Shown in pieces: positions 1-5,803 of a stretch of DNA of 6,263 nucleotides (positions are counted from its first letter, which is position 1; every line of letters begins with the position of its first letter). The notes under the pieces were generated by a model, which saw nothing but the letters and a program-made list of their open reading frames with translations, made no database searches and was not told the DNA's origin. The position numbers were made by a program, and so were the translations under genes. Source of the DNA: an uncultured Clostridia bacterium (GTDB lineage: Bacteria; Bacillota; Clostridia; Saccharofermentanales; Fastidiosipilaceae); the NCBI GenBank assembly GCA_947253135.1, contig CAMXYS010000092.1, positions 1-6,263 of the forward strand. The letters are read 5' to 3'.

Positions 1-26
1 CAGCGTCAGATGTGTATAAGAGACAG
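1..26 (+). other. Illumina Nextera (Tn5) adapter remnant at contig end
   Basis: Bases 8-26 are exactly the 19-base Tn5 mosaic end (AGATGTGTATAAGAGACAG), and bases 1-7 (CAGCGTC) are the adjoining part of the Nextera read-1 adapter. This is library-preparation sequence, not genome. Translated in one frame it gives the string MCIRDR, a common artefact at contig ends. True genomic sequence can begin no earlier than base 27. The 55 bases from 27 to the alcohol dehydrogenase stop codon should be treated with some caution because they are contig edge; I see no terminator or gene in them. Confidence 0.97.
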
Positions 27-81
27 GCAGTGGCCTGCTGCGCCGCCAGATCGGTCCGTCATTTATTGTTTAGCCGTTGGA

Positions 82-1137
82 TCAGAGGACAACAACCGGT
101 TTAATCAAATCTTTGGGCTTGTCTTTCATCAAGAACAAGGCATCTTCTACCTTGTCAAAACCTTCAAAGCGGTGGGTCAGCATCAAGGAGACATCCAGCC
201 TGCCGGAAGATACCAAAGAGCCCAACTTTTCAATTCTGGCGCGCCCACCGGGCATCAGGCCACCCGTGATGGTCTTGTGGCCCATACCGACGCCCCATTC
301 GACCCGAGGAATGGTAATGTAATCACCGTTGCCGAGGTAGTTGACGTTACCGATCGTACCGCCGGGTTTCAGGGCGCGGACAGCCGGATCAAAGGTCTCA
401 ACACCGCCACCGGCAATAATAACTTTATCAACACCCTTTTTGTTAGTTAATTCCAAAACCTGGTCAGCAATATCGCCGTCCCGGTAGCTGATAATGTCGG
501 TCGCACCATATTTTTTAGCGACATCAATACAATTCGGGCGAGTGCCTACGGCGATGATCCTGGAAGCACCGCGGAAGTTGGCAGCAGCCACGGACATCAG
601 GCCGACAGGGCCAATACCGATCACCAAGACCGTGTCACCAAATTGCACATCGGCCAGCTCAACACCATGGAAACCGGTTGGCACCATGTCAGACAGCATG
701 CAAGCTTCAGCCGGAGAAATATTATCAGGCATATGGGCCAGGTTGCCGTCAGCGTCGTTGACGTGGAAATATTCACCAAAAACACCATCTTTAAAGTTGG
801 AGAACTTCCAGCCGGCCAGCATACCGCCGGAGTGCATGGGATAACCTGACTGCGCTTCTACAGATGACCAGTCAGGCGTTATAGCAGCTACCATAATTCG
901 GTCACCGACTTTAAAATCTTTTACATTGGAGCCCACTTCAGCGACAACACCACAGCCCTCGTGACCCAGGATCATGTTTTCTCTTTCACCCAAAGCGCCT
1001 TCCCAAACAGTGTGCACATCAGAAGTGCAGGGAGAGAGAGCCAAAGGCTGAATAATAGCATCATTGGGCCCACAAGTCGGGCGTTCTTTCTCAATCCATC
1101 CTGTCTCTCCGATTCGGAGCATGGCATAACCTTTCAT
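82..1137 (-). CDS. adh: NADP-dependent secondary alcohol dehydrogenase (Zn-binding medium-chain family)
   Basis: Cytoplasmic enzyme interconverting secondary alcohols and ketones with NADP(H). The 351-residue protein aligns along its whole length with the Thermoanaerobacter brockii / Clostridium beijerinckii secondary ADHs as I recall them. In the numbering from the chosen start, the catalytic zinc ligands Cys37, His59, Glu60 and Asp150 are all present (PCTSD, GHEG, LSDM). The GxGPVG nucleotide-binding loop (GIGPVGLMSV) is intact. The NADP-phosphate pocket residues are conserved: Gly-Thr-Arg in VGTRP (Gly-Ser-Arg in T. brockii) and the Tyr of DIISY. The four-Cys structural zinc lobe of horse-liver-type ADHs is absent, as usual in this subfamily. 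Two ATGs lie in tandem at 1140 and 1137. I chose 1137 because GGAGG then sits 6 bases upstream instead of 3 and the protein begins MKGYAML like its relatives. It is probably monocistronic, since a terminator lies upstream. Substrate preference (isopropanol, 2-butanol or other) cannot be read from the sequence. Confidence 0.95.
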   Translation of the reverse strand: MKGYAMLRIGETGWIEKERPTCGPNDAIIQPLALSPCTSDVHTVWEGALGERENMILGHEGCGVVAEVGSNVKDFKVGDRIMVAAITPDWSSVEAQSGYPMHSGGMLAGWKFSNFKDGVFGEYFHVNDADGNLAHMPDNISPAEACMLSDMVPTGFHGVELADVQFGDTVLVIGIGPVGLMSVAAANFRGASRIIAVGTRPNCIDVAKKYGATDIISYRDGDIADQVLELTNKKGVDKVIIAGGGVETFDPAVRALKPGGTIGNVNYLGNGDYITIPRVEWGVGMGHKTITGGLMPGGRARIEKLGSLVSSGRLDVSLMLTHRFEGFDKVEDALFLMKDKPKDLIKPVVVL

Positions 1138-1141
1138 CATT

Positions 1142-1152
1142 GACCTCCTTTT
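1142..1152 (-). promoter_or_regulatory. Ribosome binding site of the alcohol dehydrogenase gene
   Basis: On the minus strand this reads AAAAGGAGGTC, a near-perfect anti-16S match. Its spacing to the two tandem ATG codons decides the start: 3 bases from GGAGG to the first ATG (too short) and 6 to the second. Confidence 0.85.
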
Positions 1153-1214
1153 AGGAATTAATTATTTTTGTGCAAAATCTCAATCGAAAAGGAATAAGCA
1201 CGACACTTTTTTGA

Positions 1215-1270
1215 TTTTATCACAAAAATTCTGTTGGGCTTTAGCCCTAAATCAGACTTTGTGATTAAAA
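1215..1270. repeat. Long imperfect inverted repeat upstream of the alcohol dehydrogenase gene
   Basis: The arms ATCACAAA (1219-1226) and TTTGTGAT (1258-1265) are perfectly complementary. They extend outward as TTTT/AAAA past a single unpaired T. Inside are a CTG/CAG pairing and a GGGC-TTTA-GCCC core centred near 1242. In RNA from either strand this would fold into one long hairpin. It lies about 80-130 bases upstream of the ADH start, in the 278-base gap between that gene and the lysS terminator. No run of U follows on either strand, so it is not a standard terminator. It may be an operator or a leader structure. I found no convincing -35/-10 pair here; the best -10 candidate (TAAAAT on the minus strand) overlaps the 1219-1226 arm and has no matching -35. 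Confidence 0.5.
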
Positions 1271-1347
1271 AAAAGCATAAGATGATCGATTTAGTTAGGA
1301 AGATCAAATGCATAGCGACTAAGCCGCGTCAAATTTAAACCGCAATC

Positions 1348-1383
1348 AAAAAAGCAGACTTGCCACCCGCAAATCTGCTTTTT
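1348..1383 (-). terminator. Rho-independent terminator of the guaB-greA-lysS operon
   Basis: In minus-strand RNA the 15-base arms (5' arm at 1383-1369, 3' arm at 1363-1349) pair completely with one G-U pair, around a 5-base loop GGGTG at 1368-1364. The 3' end runs into a tract of six U (1353-1348). On the plus strand the same position is a C-A mismatch, so the structure favours minus-strand transcription. It begins about 36 bases after the lysS stop codon. Confidence 0.9.
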
Positions 1384-1418
1384 CAGACTCATAATTTAAT
1401 CGGCCTTGAACCTGCCGC

Positions 1419-3380
1419 TCAATATAATTTTGCCCCTGCCGGTATCCGCTGATCCAACATGATCAGGTTCAACTTCTCTTCGCCCTCTTCATCGTGGATC
1501 GCACTCATCAGCATGCCTTCAGAATCAATCCCCATCATCTTTCGCGGGGGCAAATTGCAAATGGCCAAAAGTGTCCTGCCGACCAGCTCTTCCGGTGCAT
1601 AGTACTGCTTAATGCCGGACAGGATCACCCGCTCCTGCCCCGTGCCGTCATCCAGAACAAACTTTAACAGTTTTTTAGACTTGGGCACCTCTTCACAGCC
1701 GACCACCTTAACCGCTCTAAAGTCTGATTTAGAGAAAGTTTCAAAATCGACCATATCCTTGAAGAGCGGCTCTACTTTCACTTTAGAAAAATCAATTGTT
1801 TTTTGTGTGCCTGTCAAACCGACACCATGCTCTGTGGAAGGGAGCTCAGAGCTGTCAGCAGGCTGTCCTTCCGCTCCCAAGGGCTTCATGGTTGGGAATA
1901 AAAGGACATCTCTAATCGAATCAGAATCCGTCAGCAACATGCACAAACGGTCTAAGCCGATCCCCATGCCCCCCGTGGGCGGTAAGCCATACTCCAAGGC
2001 TACGCAATAATCCTCATCCAAGCGGTTGGCCTCATCGTCACCGGCCTCCCGGCGACTCAACTGGTCTGCAAACCGCTGCCTTTGGTCAACCGGGTCGTTT
2101 AACTCCGAATAGGCATTGGCAAATTCATTGCCGTTGATAAAGAGTTCAAATCGCTCCGTGATATCCGGACACCCCGGCTTGCGCTTCGTCAAAGGCGAGA
2201 TCTCGACCGGATAATCATAGATAAAGGTCGGCTGAATCAACTTTTCTTCAACATAGGCTTCGAAAAAGGCTGACAGGAAGTCGCCTTTCTTCCACTCCGG
2301 GCGGTATTCGATACCGCGTTCCACAGCCAGCTGCCTGGCCGCTTCCGTATCCGGCAAGGTGTCAAAGTCAATACCGCCATATTCCTTGACTGCCTCCGCC
2401 ATGCTCAAGCGGTTAAAGGGGGGCGTCAGGTCAATCGCCCGGCCTCGCCAAGTCACCTGGTTGCTGCCGTGCAGGGCTATAGCACAAGCGGAGATAATCT
2501 GCTCGGTGATCTCCATCATACCCTTGTAGTCCGTATAGGCCTGGTAGAGCTCCAGCATGGTGAATTCCGGATTATGGCGGACACTTAACCCCTCGTTGCG
2601 GAAATTGCGGCCAATTTCGTAGACCCTTTCCATGCCTCCTACAATGAGGCGCTTAAGGTAAAGCTCCGGGGCAATCCTCATATATAAATCGATATCCAAG
2701 GCATTGTGGTGGGTGACAAAAGGACGTGCCGTGGCCCCTCCCGGTATAACATTCAGGATCGGTGTTTCAACCTCTAAAAAATCCCGGTCGTCTAAAAAAC
2801 GCCGAATAGTCTTAATCATTAAGCTGCGTTGTTCAAAGGTCTCTTTAACATCTCGATTGACGATTAGGTCCACATAGCGCTGCCGGTAGCGGGTATCCGT
2901 ATCCTTTAAGCCGTGAAATTTTTCCGGCAAAGGGCGCAGGGCCTTGGCCAGAAGTACAAAGCCGGTGTTGCGAACAGTGATCTCACCGCGTTCAGATCGC
3001 ATGACAGTGCCTTCAACACCGACCAAGTCGCCGATATCAAGGCTCTGCCACTTTTTATAGTCCGCCTCTCCCAACAAGTCTATTTTAGTAAAGATCTGAA
3101 TCTTGCCGCTGCGGTCATAGATGTCACAAAAACTGACCTTGCCCATACCGCGTTTGCTCAATAGACGACCGGCGATCCTGACCGTCTTTCCTTCCAGTTC
3201 ATCAAAGTTATTAACGATGGTAGCGGTGTCGTGTGTGCGGTCATAAGTAACCACTTCAAACGGATCTTCACCCGCCGCCTTCAGAGCATTCAGCTTGTCC
3301 AGCCTGATGCTCATCTGTTCGTTCATATCAGCAATACCGGTTCCCCGATCTGTCTGCTTGCCCCTCTGTTCTTGTCCCAT
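1419..3380 (-). CDS. lysS: Class II lysyl-tRNA synthetase with fused C-terminal tRNA-binding domain
   Basis: Charges tRNA-Lys with lysine using ATP, in the cytoplasm. From the chosen ATG the protein has 653 residues, against roughly 500 for a standard bacterial LysRS. Residues about 66-147 are the anticodon-binding OB fold. Residues about 157-497 are the class II catalytic core: motif 1 around FLEVETPILN and PGGATARPF, motif 2 with FRNEG (260-264) and RHNPEFT, and motif 3 with GIGLDRL (473-479) followed by SIRDVLLFP. A Ser/Pro/Gly-rich linker (about 499-538) leads to residues 544-653, a complete EMAP/Trbp111-type tRNA-binding domain like the C-terminus of MetRS (VDFETF, DFRAVKVV, KLLKFVLDDG, LPPRKMMGI, SEGMLMSA). 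The reading frame is open up to a TTG at 3464 inside greA, but that codon has no ribosome binding site. The ATG at 3380, 58 bases after the greA stop, fits LysRS N-termini better, although its upstream AGAAAG is weak. An ATG at 3326 is also possible. It is the last gene of the guaB-greA-lysS operon. Confidence 0.95.
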   Translation of the reverse strand: MGQEQRGKQTDRGTGIADMNEQMSIRLDKLNALKAAGEDPFEVVTYDRTHDTATIVNNFDELEGKTVRIAGRLLSKRGMGKVSFCDIYDRSGKIQIFTKIDLLGEADYKKWQSLDIGDLVGVEGTVMRSERGEITVRNTGFVLLAKALRPLPEKFHGLKDTDTRYRQRYVDLIVNRDVKETFEQRSLMIKTIRRFLDDRDFLEVETPILNVIPGGATARPFVTHHNALDIDLYMRIAPELYLKRLIVGGMERVYEIGRNFRNEGLSVRHNPEFTMLELYQAYTDYKGMMEITEQIISACAIALHGSNQVTWRGRAIDLTPPFNRLSMAEAVKEYGGIDFDTLPDTEAARQLAVERGIEYRPEWKKGDFLSAFFEAYVEEKLIQPTFIYDYPVEISPLTKRKPGCPDITERFELFINGNEFANAYSELNDPVDQRQRFADQLSRREAGDDEANRLDEDYCVALEYGLPPTGGMGIGLDRLCMLLTDSDSIRDVLLFPTMKPLGAEGQPADSSELPSTEHGVGLTGTQKTIDFSKVKVEPLFKDMVDFETFSKSDFRAVKVVGCEEVPKSKKLLKFVLDDGTGQERVILSGIKQYYAPEELVGRTLLAICNLPPRKMMGIDSEGMLMSAIHDEEGEEKLNLIMLDQRIPAGAKLY

Positions 3381-3408
3381 ATTATTGATTACTTTCTGTA
3401 GTTCTCTA

Positions 3409-3436
3409 AGCCCGTTTTGATTATTTTTTTCGGGCT
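3409..3436 (-). repeat. Small hairpin between greA and lysS
   Basis: AGCCCG (3409-3414) and CGGGCT (3431-3436) are perfectly complementary around a 16-base A/T-rich loop. They start 2 bases beyond the greA stop codon and lie upstream of the lysS ATG. No U tract follows on the minus strand, so it should not terminate. It might set the 3' end or stability of an upstream mRNA part, or modulate lysS translation; that is inference. Confidence 0.4.
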
Positions 3437-3438
3437 CT

Positions 3439-3921
3439 TTACTCCGGTAGCGAGATGTCGACAATTTTATACTTAATAGCCCCCATCGGGGTGATAACGT
3501 CTACCTTCTTGCCCTTCTTGGCGCCCATGATAGCCTGGCCTACCGGGGAATTGACAGAAATCTTGTTCTCTAAAATATCTTCCTCCTTGGCGCTAACTAA
3601 AAGGTAGGTATCCTTGCTCTTGTGCTCGACATCTTCCAGCACAACGACCGAACCCAAAGTTACTTGATTCTTAGAAATCTCACTGTCTTCGATAACCCTG
3701 GCATTTTTTAAGATGCCCTCAATTTCCATGATACGGGCTTCATTTTCACCTTGTTCCTGCTTGGCGTCATCATACTCTGAGTTTTCCGACAGATCGCCAA
3801 AAGAAAGAGCTGTTTTAATACGTTCAGCGATTTCCGCCCGCAGGGTAACTTTCCGCTCTTCTAATTCTGCTTGCAAGCTCTTTACACCGGATGAGGTTAA
3901 TTCATATACTTCTGCAGCCAT
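3439..3921 (-). CDS. greA: Transcription elongation factor GreA
   Basis: Binds the secondary channel of RNA polymerase and stimulates cleavage of backtracked nascent RNA, releasing stalled complexes. The 160-residue length is typical of the family. Residues about 1-77 form the antiparallel coiled coil. Its tip carries the catalytic acidic pair Asp43 and Glu46 in GDLSENSEYDDAK, the most diagnostic GreA motif. Residues about 80-158 are the FKBP-like C-terminal domain (VTLGSVVVLED, ISVNSPVGQAIMGAKKGKKVDV). The ATG at 3921 has a strong AAGGAGG 7 bases upstream. It sits 28 bases after the guaB stop and 58 bases before the chosen lysS start, so it is the middle gene of one transcription unit. A greA-lysS order is familiar in Firmicutes. 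Confidence 0.97.
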   Translation of the reverse strand: MAAEVYELTSSGVKSLQAELEERKVTLRAEIAERIKTALSFGDLSENSEYDDAKQEQGENEARIMEIEGILKNARVIEDSEISKNQVTLGSVVVLEDVEHKSKDTYLLVSAKEEDILENKISVNSPVGQAIMGAKKGKKVDVITPMGAIKYKIVDISLPE

Positions 3922-3928
3922 CTTTCTG

Positions 3929-3936
3929 CCTCCTTA
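3929..3936 (-). promoter_or_regulatory. Ribosome binding site of greA
   Basis: On the minus strand this reads TAAGGAGG, 7 bases upstream of the greA ATG, within the 28-base guaB-greA gap. No promoter fits in that gap, which supports co-transcription with guaB. Confidence 0.8.
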
Positions 3937-3949
3937 GCTGATTCGTAGC

Positions 3950-5443
3950 TCAGTTTTCCTTCTTAATGACGTCATGCGCGCCGCCTTCAACAATACTGGT
4001 GGCCGAGACATGGACAATGCGGCCGGTCTCCTTGAATTGCGGAATCGTAATTGAACCGCAAGAGCACATGGTCGCCTTAATTTTCGCAATTGTTGTATCG
4101 ACATTTGCCCGCAAGGACCCGGCGTAGGGGACATAGGAGTCCACCCCCTCCTCAAAGACCATGGACCCGTCCTCATTTTTGCTATGGCCATAGCGCTGCC
4201 AATTGCGCGCCCGGTTAGAGCCCTCGCCCCAATATTCCTTAACATACATGCCGTTGACAAATTGCCGGCGGGTAGGGCTTTCGTCAAAGCGGGCGAAGTA
4301 GCGGCCCAGCATCAAAAAGTCAGCCCCCATCGCCAAGGCTAAGGCCATGTGGTAGTCGTAGACAATACCGCCGTCTGAACAGAGCGGCACATAGATGCCA
4401 GTCTCAGCCAAATAAGCATCGCGGGCTTCGGCCACCTTCTGCACCGCAGTCGCCTGGCCACAGCCAATGCCCTTTTGTTCACGGGTAATACAAATCGAGC
4501 CCCCGCCAATACCGATCTTGACAAAATCCGCGCCGGCATCAGCCAGGTAGCGGAAACCGGCACCATCAACAACATTGCCGGCACCGACCGGGATATCCGG
4601 AAAATTCTCTTTGACATACCGGATTGTATCATATTGCCATTCGCTGTAGCCGTCAGAAGAATCAATGCAGAGGATATCTACCCCTGCTGCTACCAGAGCC
4701 GGTACCCGCTCTTCGTAGTCTCTGGTATTGATACCGGCACCACACAGCAGGCGTTTTTTGGTATCGAGCAGTTCATTCGGGTTTTCCTTGTGGGCATCGT
4801 AATCCTTGCGGAATACCAAGCCCACCAGACTGCCGTCGTCTGCAATGACCGGCAATTGATTTAATTTATTCTCCCAAATAATATCATTGGCTTCACTGAG
4901 GGTGACCCCTTCTTTGGCATAAATCAATTTATTAAAGGGAGTCATAAAGCTGTCTACTCGCTCCGTTCCGGTCATCCGACTTTCCCGGTAGTCACGCGAG
5001 GTCACCACACCCAAAAGCTTGCCGTGAGACCGGCCGTCTTCGGTGATGGCCACTGTAGAGTGTCCTGTTTTGCGACGGATATAGAGGACATCATTTAAGG
5101 TGTCATCCGGCTTGAGGTTGGTGTCGGATGTGACGATGCCCGCTTTAAATTTTTTGACCCGTCGCACCATGGCCGCCTGGTCTGCTACCGGCTGCGAACC
5201 GAAGATAAAAGAAAGGCCACCGCTCCGGGCCAGGGCAATGGCTAATCCGGAATCGGAAACAGACTGCATAATGGCCGATGTTAGCGGTATATTTAAATGA
5301 AATTTACTGGTCTCACCCTGCTTGAAGCGAACCAGCGGTGTTTTTAAATCCACATTTTCCGGTACACATTCTTTGGTCGTCAAATTAGGAATTAACAAAT
5401 ATTCGCTAAAAGTACGGGATTCCTGCTCATAAATTGTGGCCAT
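3950..5443 (-). CDS. guaB: Inosine-5'-monophosphate dehydrogenase, Tritrichomonas-like form
   Basis: Oxidises IMP to XMP with NAD+, the committed step to GMP, in the cytoplasm. The 497-residue protein has the (beta/alpha)8 barrel split by a two-CBS module at about residues 102-220. The catalytic nucleophile is Cys318 in GIGGGSICITREQKG. Asp261 lies in the NAD-site motif CIDSSDG and Asp357 in the IMP-ribose motif CSDGGIVYDYHM. The mobile flap carries the Arg417-Tyr418 dyad (ARNWQRYG). The C-terminus has the EGG motif (IVEGGAHDV). Compared from memory, it follows the Tritrichomonas foetus enzyme closely, with catalytic residues shifted by one (Cys319, Arg418, Tyr419 there), rather than the GPGSICTTR-type E. 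coli or Bacillus enzymes. The frame is open upstream to 5647, but I chose the ATG at 5443 because AGGAGG lies 5 bases before it and the N-terminus then matches the family. It is the first gene of the guaB-greA-lysS operon. Confidence 0.97.
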   Translation of the reverse strand: MATIYEQESRTFSEYLLIPNLTTKECVPENVDLKTPLVRFKQGETSKFHLNIPLTSAIMQSVSDSGLAIALARSGGLSFIFGSQPVADQAAMVRRVKKFKAGIVTSDTNLKPDDTLNDVLYIRRKTGHSTVAITEDGRSHGKLLGVVTSRDYRESRMTGTERVDSFMTPFNKLIYAKEGVTLSEANDIIWENKLNQLPVIADDGSLVGLVFRKDYDAHKENPNELLDTKKRLLCGAGINTRDYEERVPALVAAGVDILCIDSSDGYSEWQYDTIRYVKENFPDIPVGAGNVVDGAGFRYLADAGADFVKIGIGGGSICITREQKGIGCGQATAVQKVAEARDAYLAETGIYVPLCSDGGIVYDYHMALALAMGADFLMLGRYFARFDESPTRRQFVNGMYVKEYWGEGSNRARNWQRYGHSKNEDGSMVFEEGVDSYVPYAGSLRANVDTTIAKIKATMCSCGSITIPQFKETGRIVHVSATSIVEGGAHDVIKKEN

Positions 5444-5448
5444 AACAA

Positions 5449-5454
5449 CCTCCT
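5449..5454 (-). promoter_or_regulatory. Ribosome binding site of guaB
   Basis: AGGAGG on the minus strand, 5 bases from the ATG at 5443. It decides the start against in-frame upstream ATGs at about 5485 and 5479, which have no comparable site. Confidence 0.85.
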
Positions 5455-5491
5455 GAACTGCCTGATAGCTGCTTAACATTCCCATTTTACG

Positions 5492-5538
5492 CTTGTCGCC
5501 CCTATTCAGACAAGGAATTATATCGGAGCTTGGACAAG
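5492..5538 (-). repeat. Leader repeats in front of guaB with alternative pairing
   Basis: In the minus-strand leader CTTGTC occurs twice (5538-5533 and 5514-5509), followed by one GACAAG (5497-5492). The single downstream arm can pair perfectly with either copy: the near copy makes a 6-bp stem with an 11-base loop, the far copy a larger loop. No terminator U tract follows. It could be a regulatory leader or a chance repeat. I recognise no known purine riboswitch core here. Confidence 0.3.
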
Positions 5539-5567
5539 GTCTATAAAAAGAGTTGCAAATTTCGATA

Positions 5568-5596
5568 ATTATACACTTTTTATGGCAACTTGCCGA
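5568..5596 (-). promoter_or_regulatory. Probable sigma-A promoter of the guaB-greA-lysS operon
   Basis: On the minus strand there is a consensus -10 TATAAT (5573-5568), with TCGGCA (5596-5591, 4 of 6 matches to TTGACA) 17 bases upstream. The expected start is near 5561, giving a leader of about 118 bases. An 11-base palindrome GGCAACTTGCC (5584-5594) overlaps the -35 and spacer and could be an operator. A second TATAAT at 5522-5517 has only a poor -35 and is less likely. Confidence 0.6.
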
Positions 5597-5613
5597 ATAC
5601 AGGTTTAAGCAGA

Positions 5614-5803
5614 GCTGTGGCAGACCGGCCTTACCGCTGGCGGACACCGAATCGCAAGGCCGAGTTATGGCACAGCCGGTGATTAAGCTGACCTTCTACC
5701 ACAAATATGAAGGTCGGAAAAAGAGCAGCCTCCCTTCCTCCGGACCGGGGCAAGAAGACGGTCTTTCGGAGTTTGTGCGAAGCAAGTCCCGGGCACCGGC
5801 TGT
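5614..5803 (-). ncRNA. Candidate structured RNA segment upstream of guaB
   Basis: Several nested or competing inverted repeats cluster here. ACAGCCGGTG (5672-5681) pairs perfectly with CACCGGCTGT (5794-5803), enclosing two hairpins: GACCTTC/GAAGGTC (5690-5696 with 5709-5715) and CTCCG-GACCG/CGGTC-ttt-CGGAG (5738-5747 with 5759-5771). Downstream in the minus sense, CGGCCTT/AAGGCCG (5626-5632 with 5656-5662) is nested inside GCTGTG/CACAGC (5614-5619 with 5671-5676). The last stem reuses bases of the 5672-5681 arm, so the two folds exclude each other. It matches no RNase P, tmRNA, SRP, 6S, TPP, cobalamin or T-box core that I can recognise. It overlaps the 3' half of the candidate small gene and stops about 18 bases short of the guaB -35. 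Strand is inferred from the neighbouring promoters; dyads alone do not show it. Confidence 0.35.

Noticed and set aside
48..54. AGATCGG, resembling the start of the TruSeq adapter
   Set aside because: Only seven bases match and the following bases (TCCGTC) diverge from AAGAGC, so chance is more likely than a second adapter.
10..450. 146-codon plus-strand open frame beginning in the adapter
   Set aside because: It starts inside the Nextera sequence (MCIRDR) and is antisense to the well-supported alcohol dehydrogenase gene.
1215..1270. The adh-upstream dyad as a canonical Rex operator or bidirectional terminator
   Set aside because: Rex sites are TTGTGA-N6-TCACAA with inward half-sites; here they face outward. 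No U tract follows on either strand.
3934..4665. Two additional minus-strand frames (3934-4287 and 4339-4665)
   Set aside because: Both are out-of-frame shadows inside guaB with low-complexity Arg/Leu-rich translations and no start signals.
5444..5647. 68-residue N-terminal extension of IMP dehydrogenase
   Set aside because: The frame is open, but it would run through the TATAAT promoter and leader; AGGAGG 5 bases before the ATG at 5443 and family alignment fix the start there.
5709..5730. Resemblance of GGTCGGAAAAAGAGCAGCC to the SRP RNA signature
   Set aside because: The SRP core needs GGTC-CGGAA-GGAAGCAGCC-type spacing and a matching helix; the spacing and partner strand are absent.
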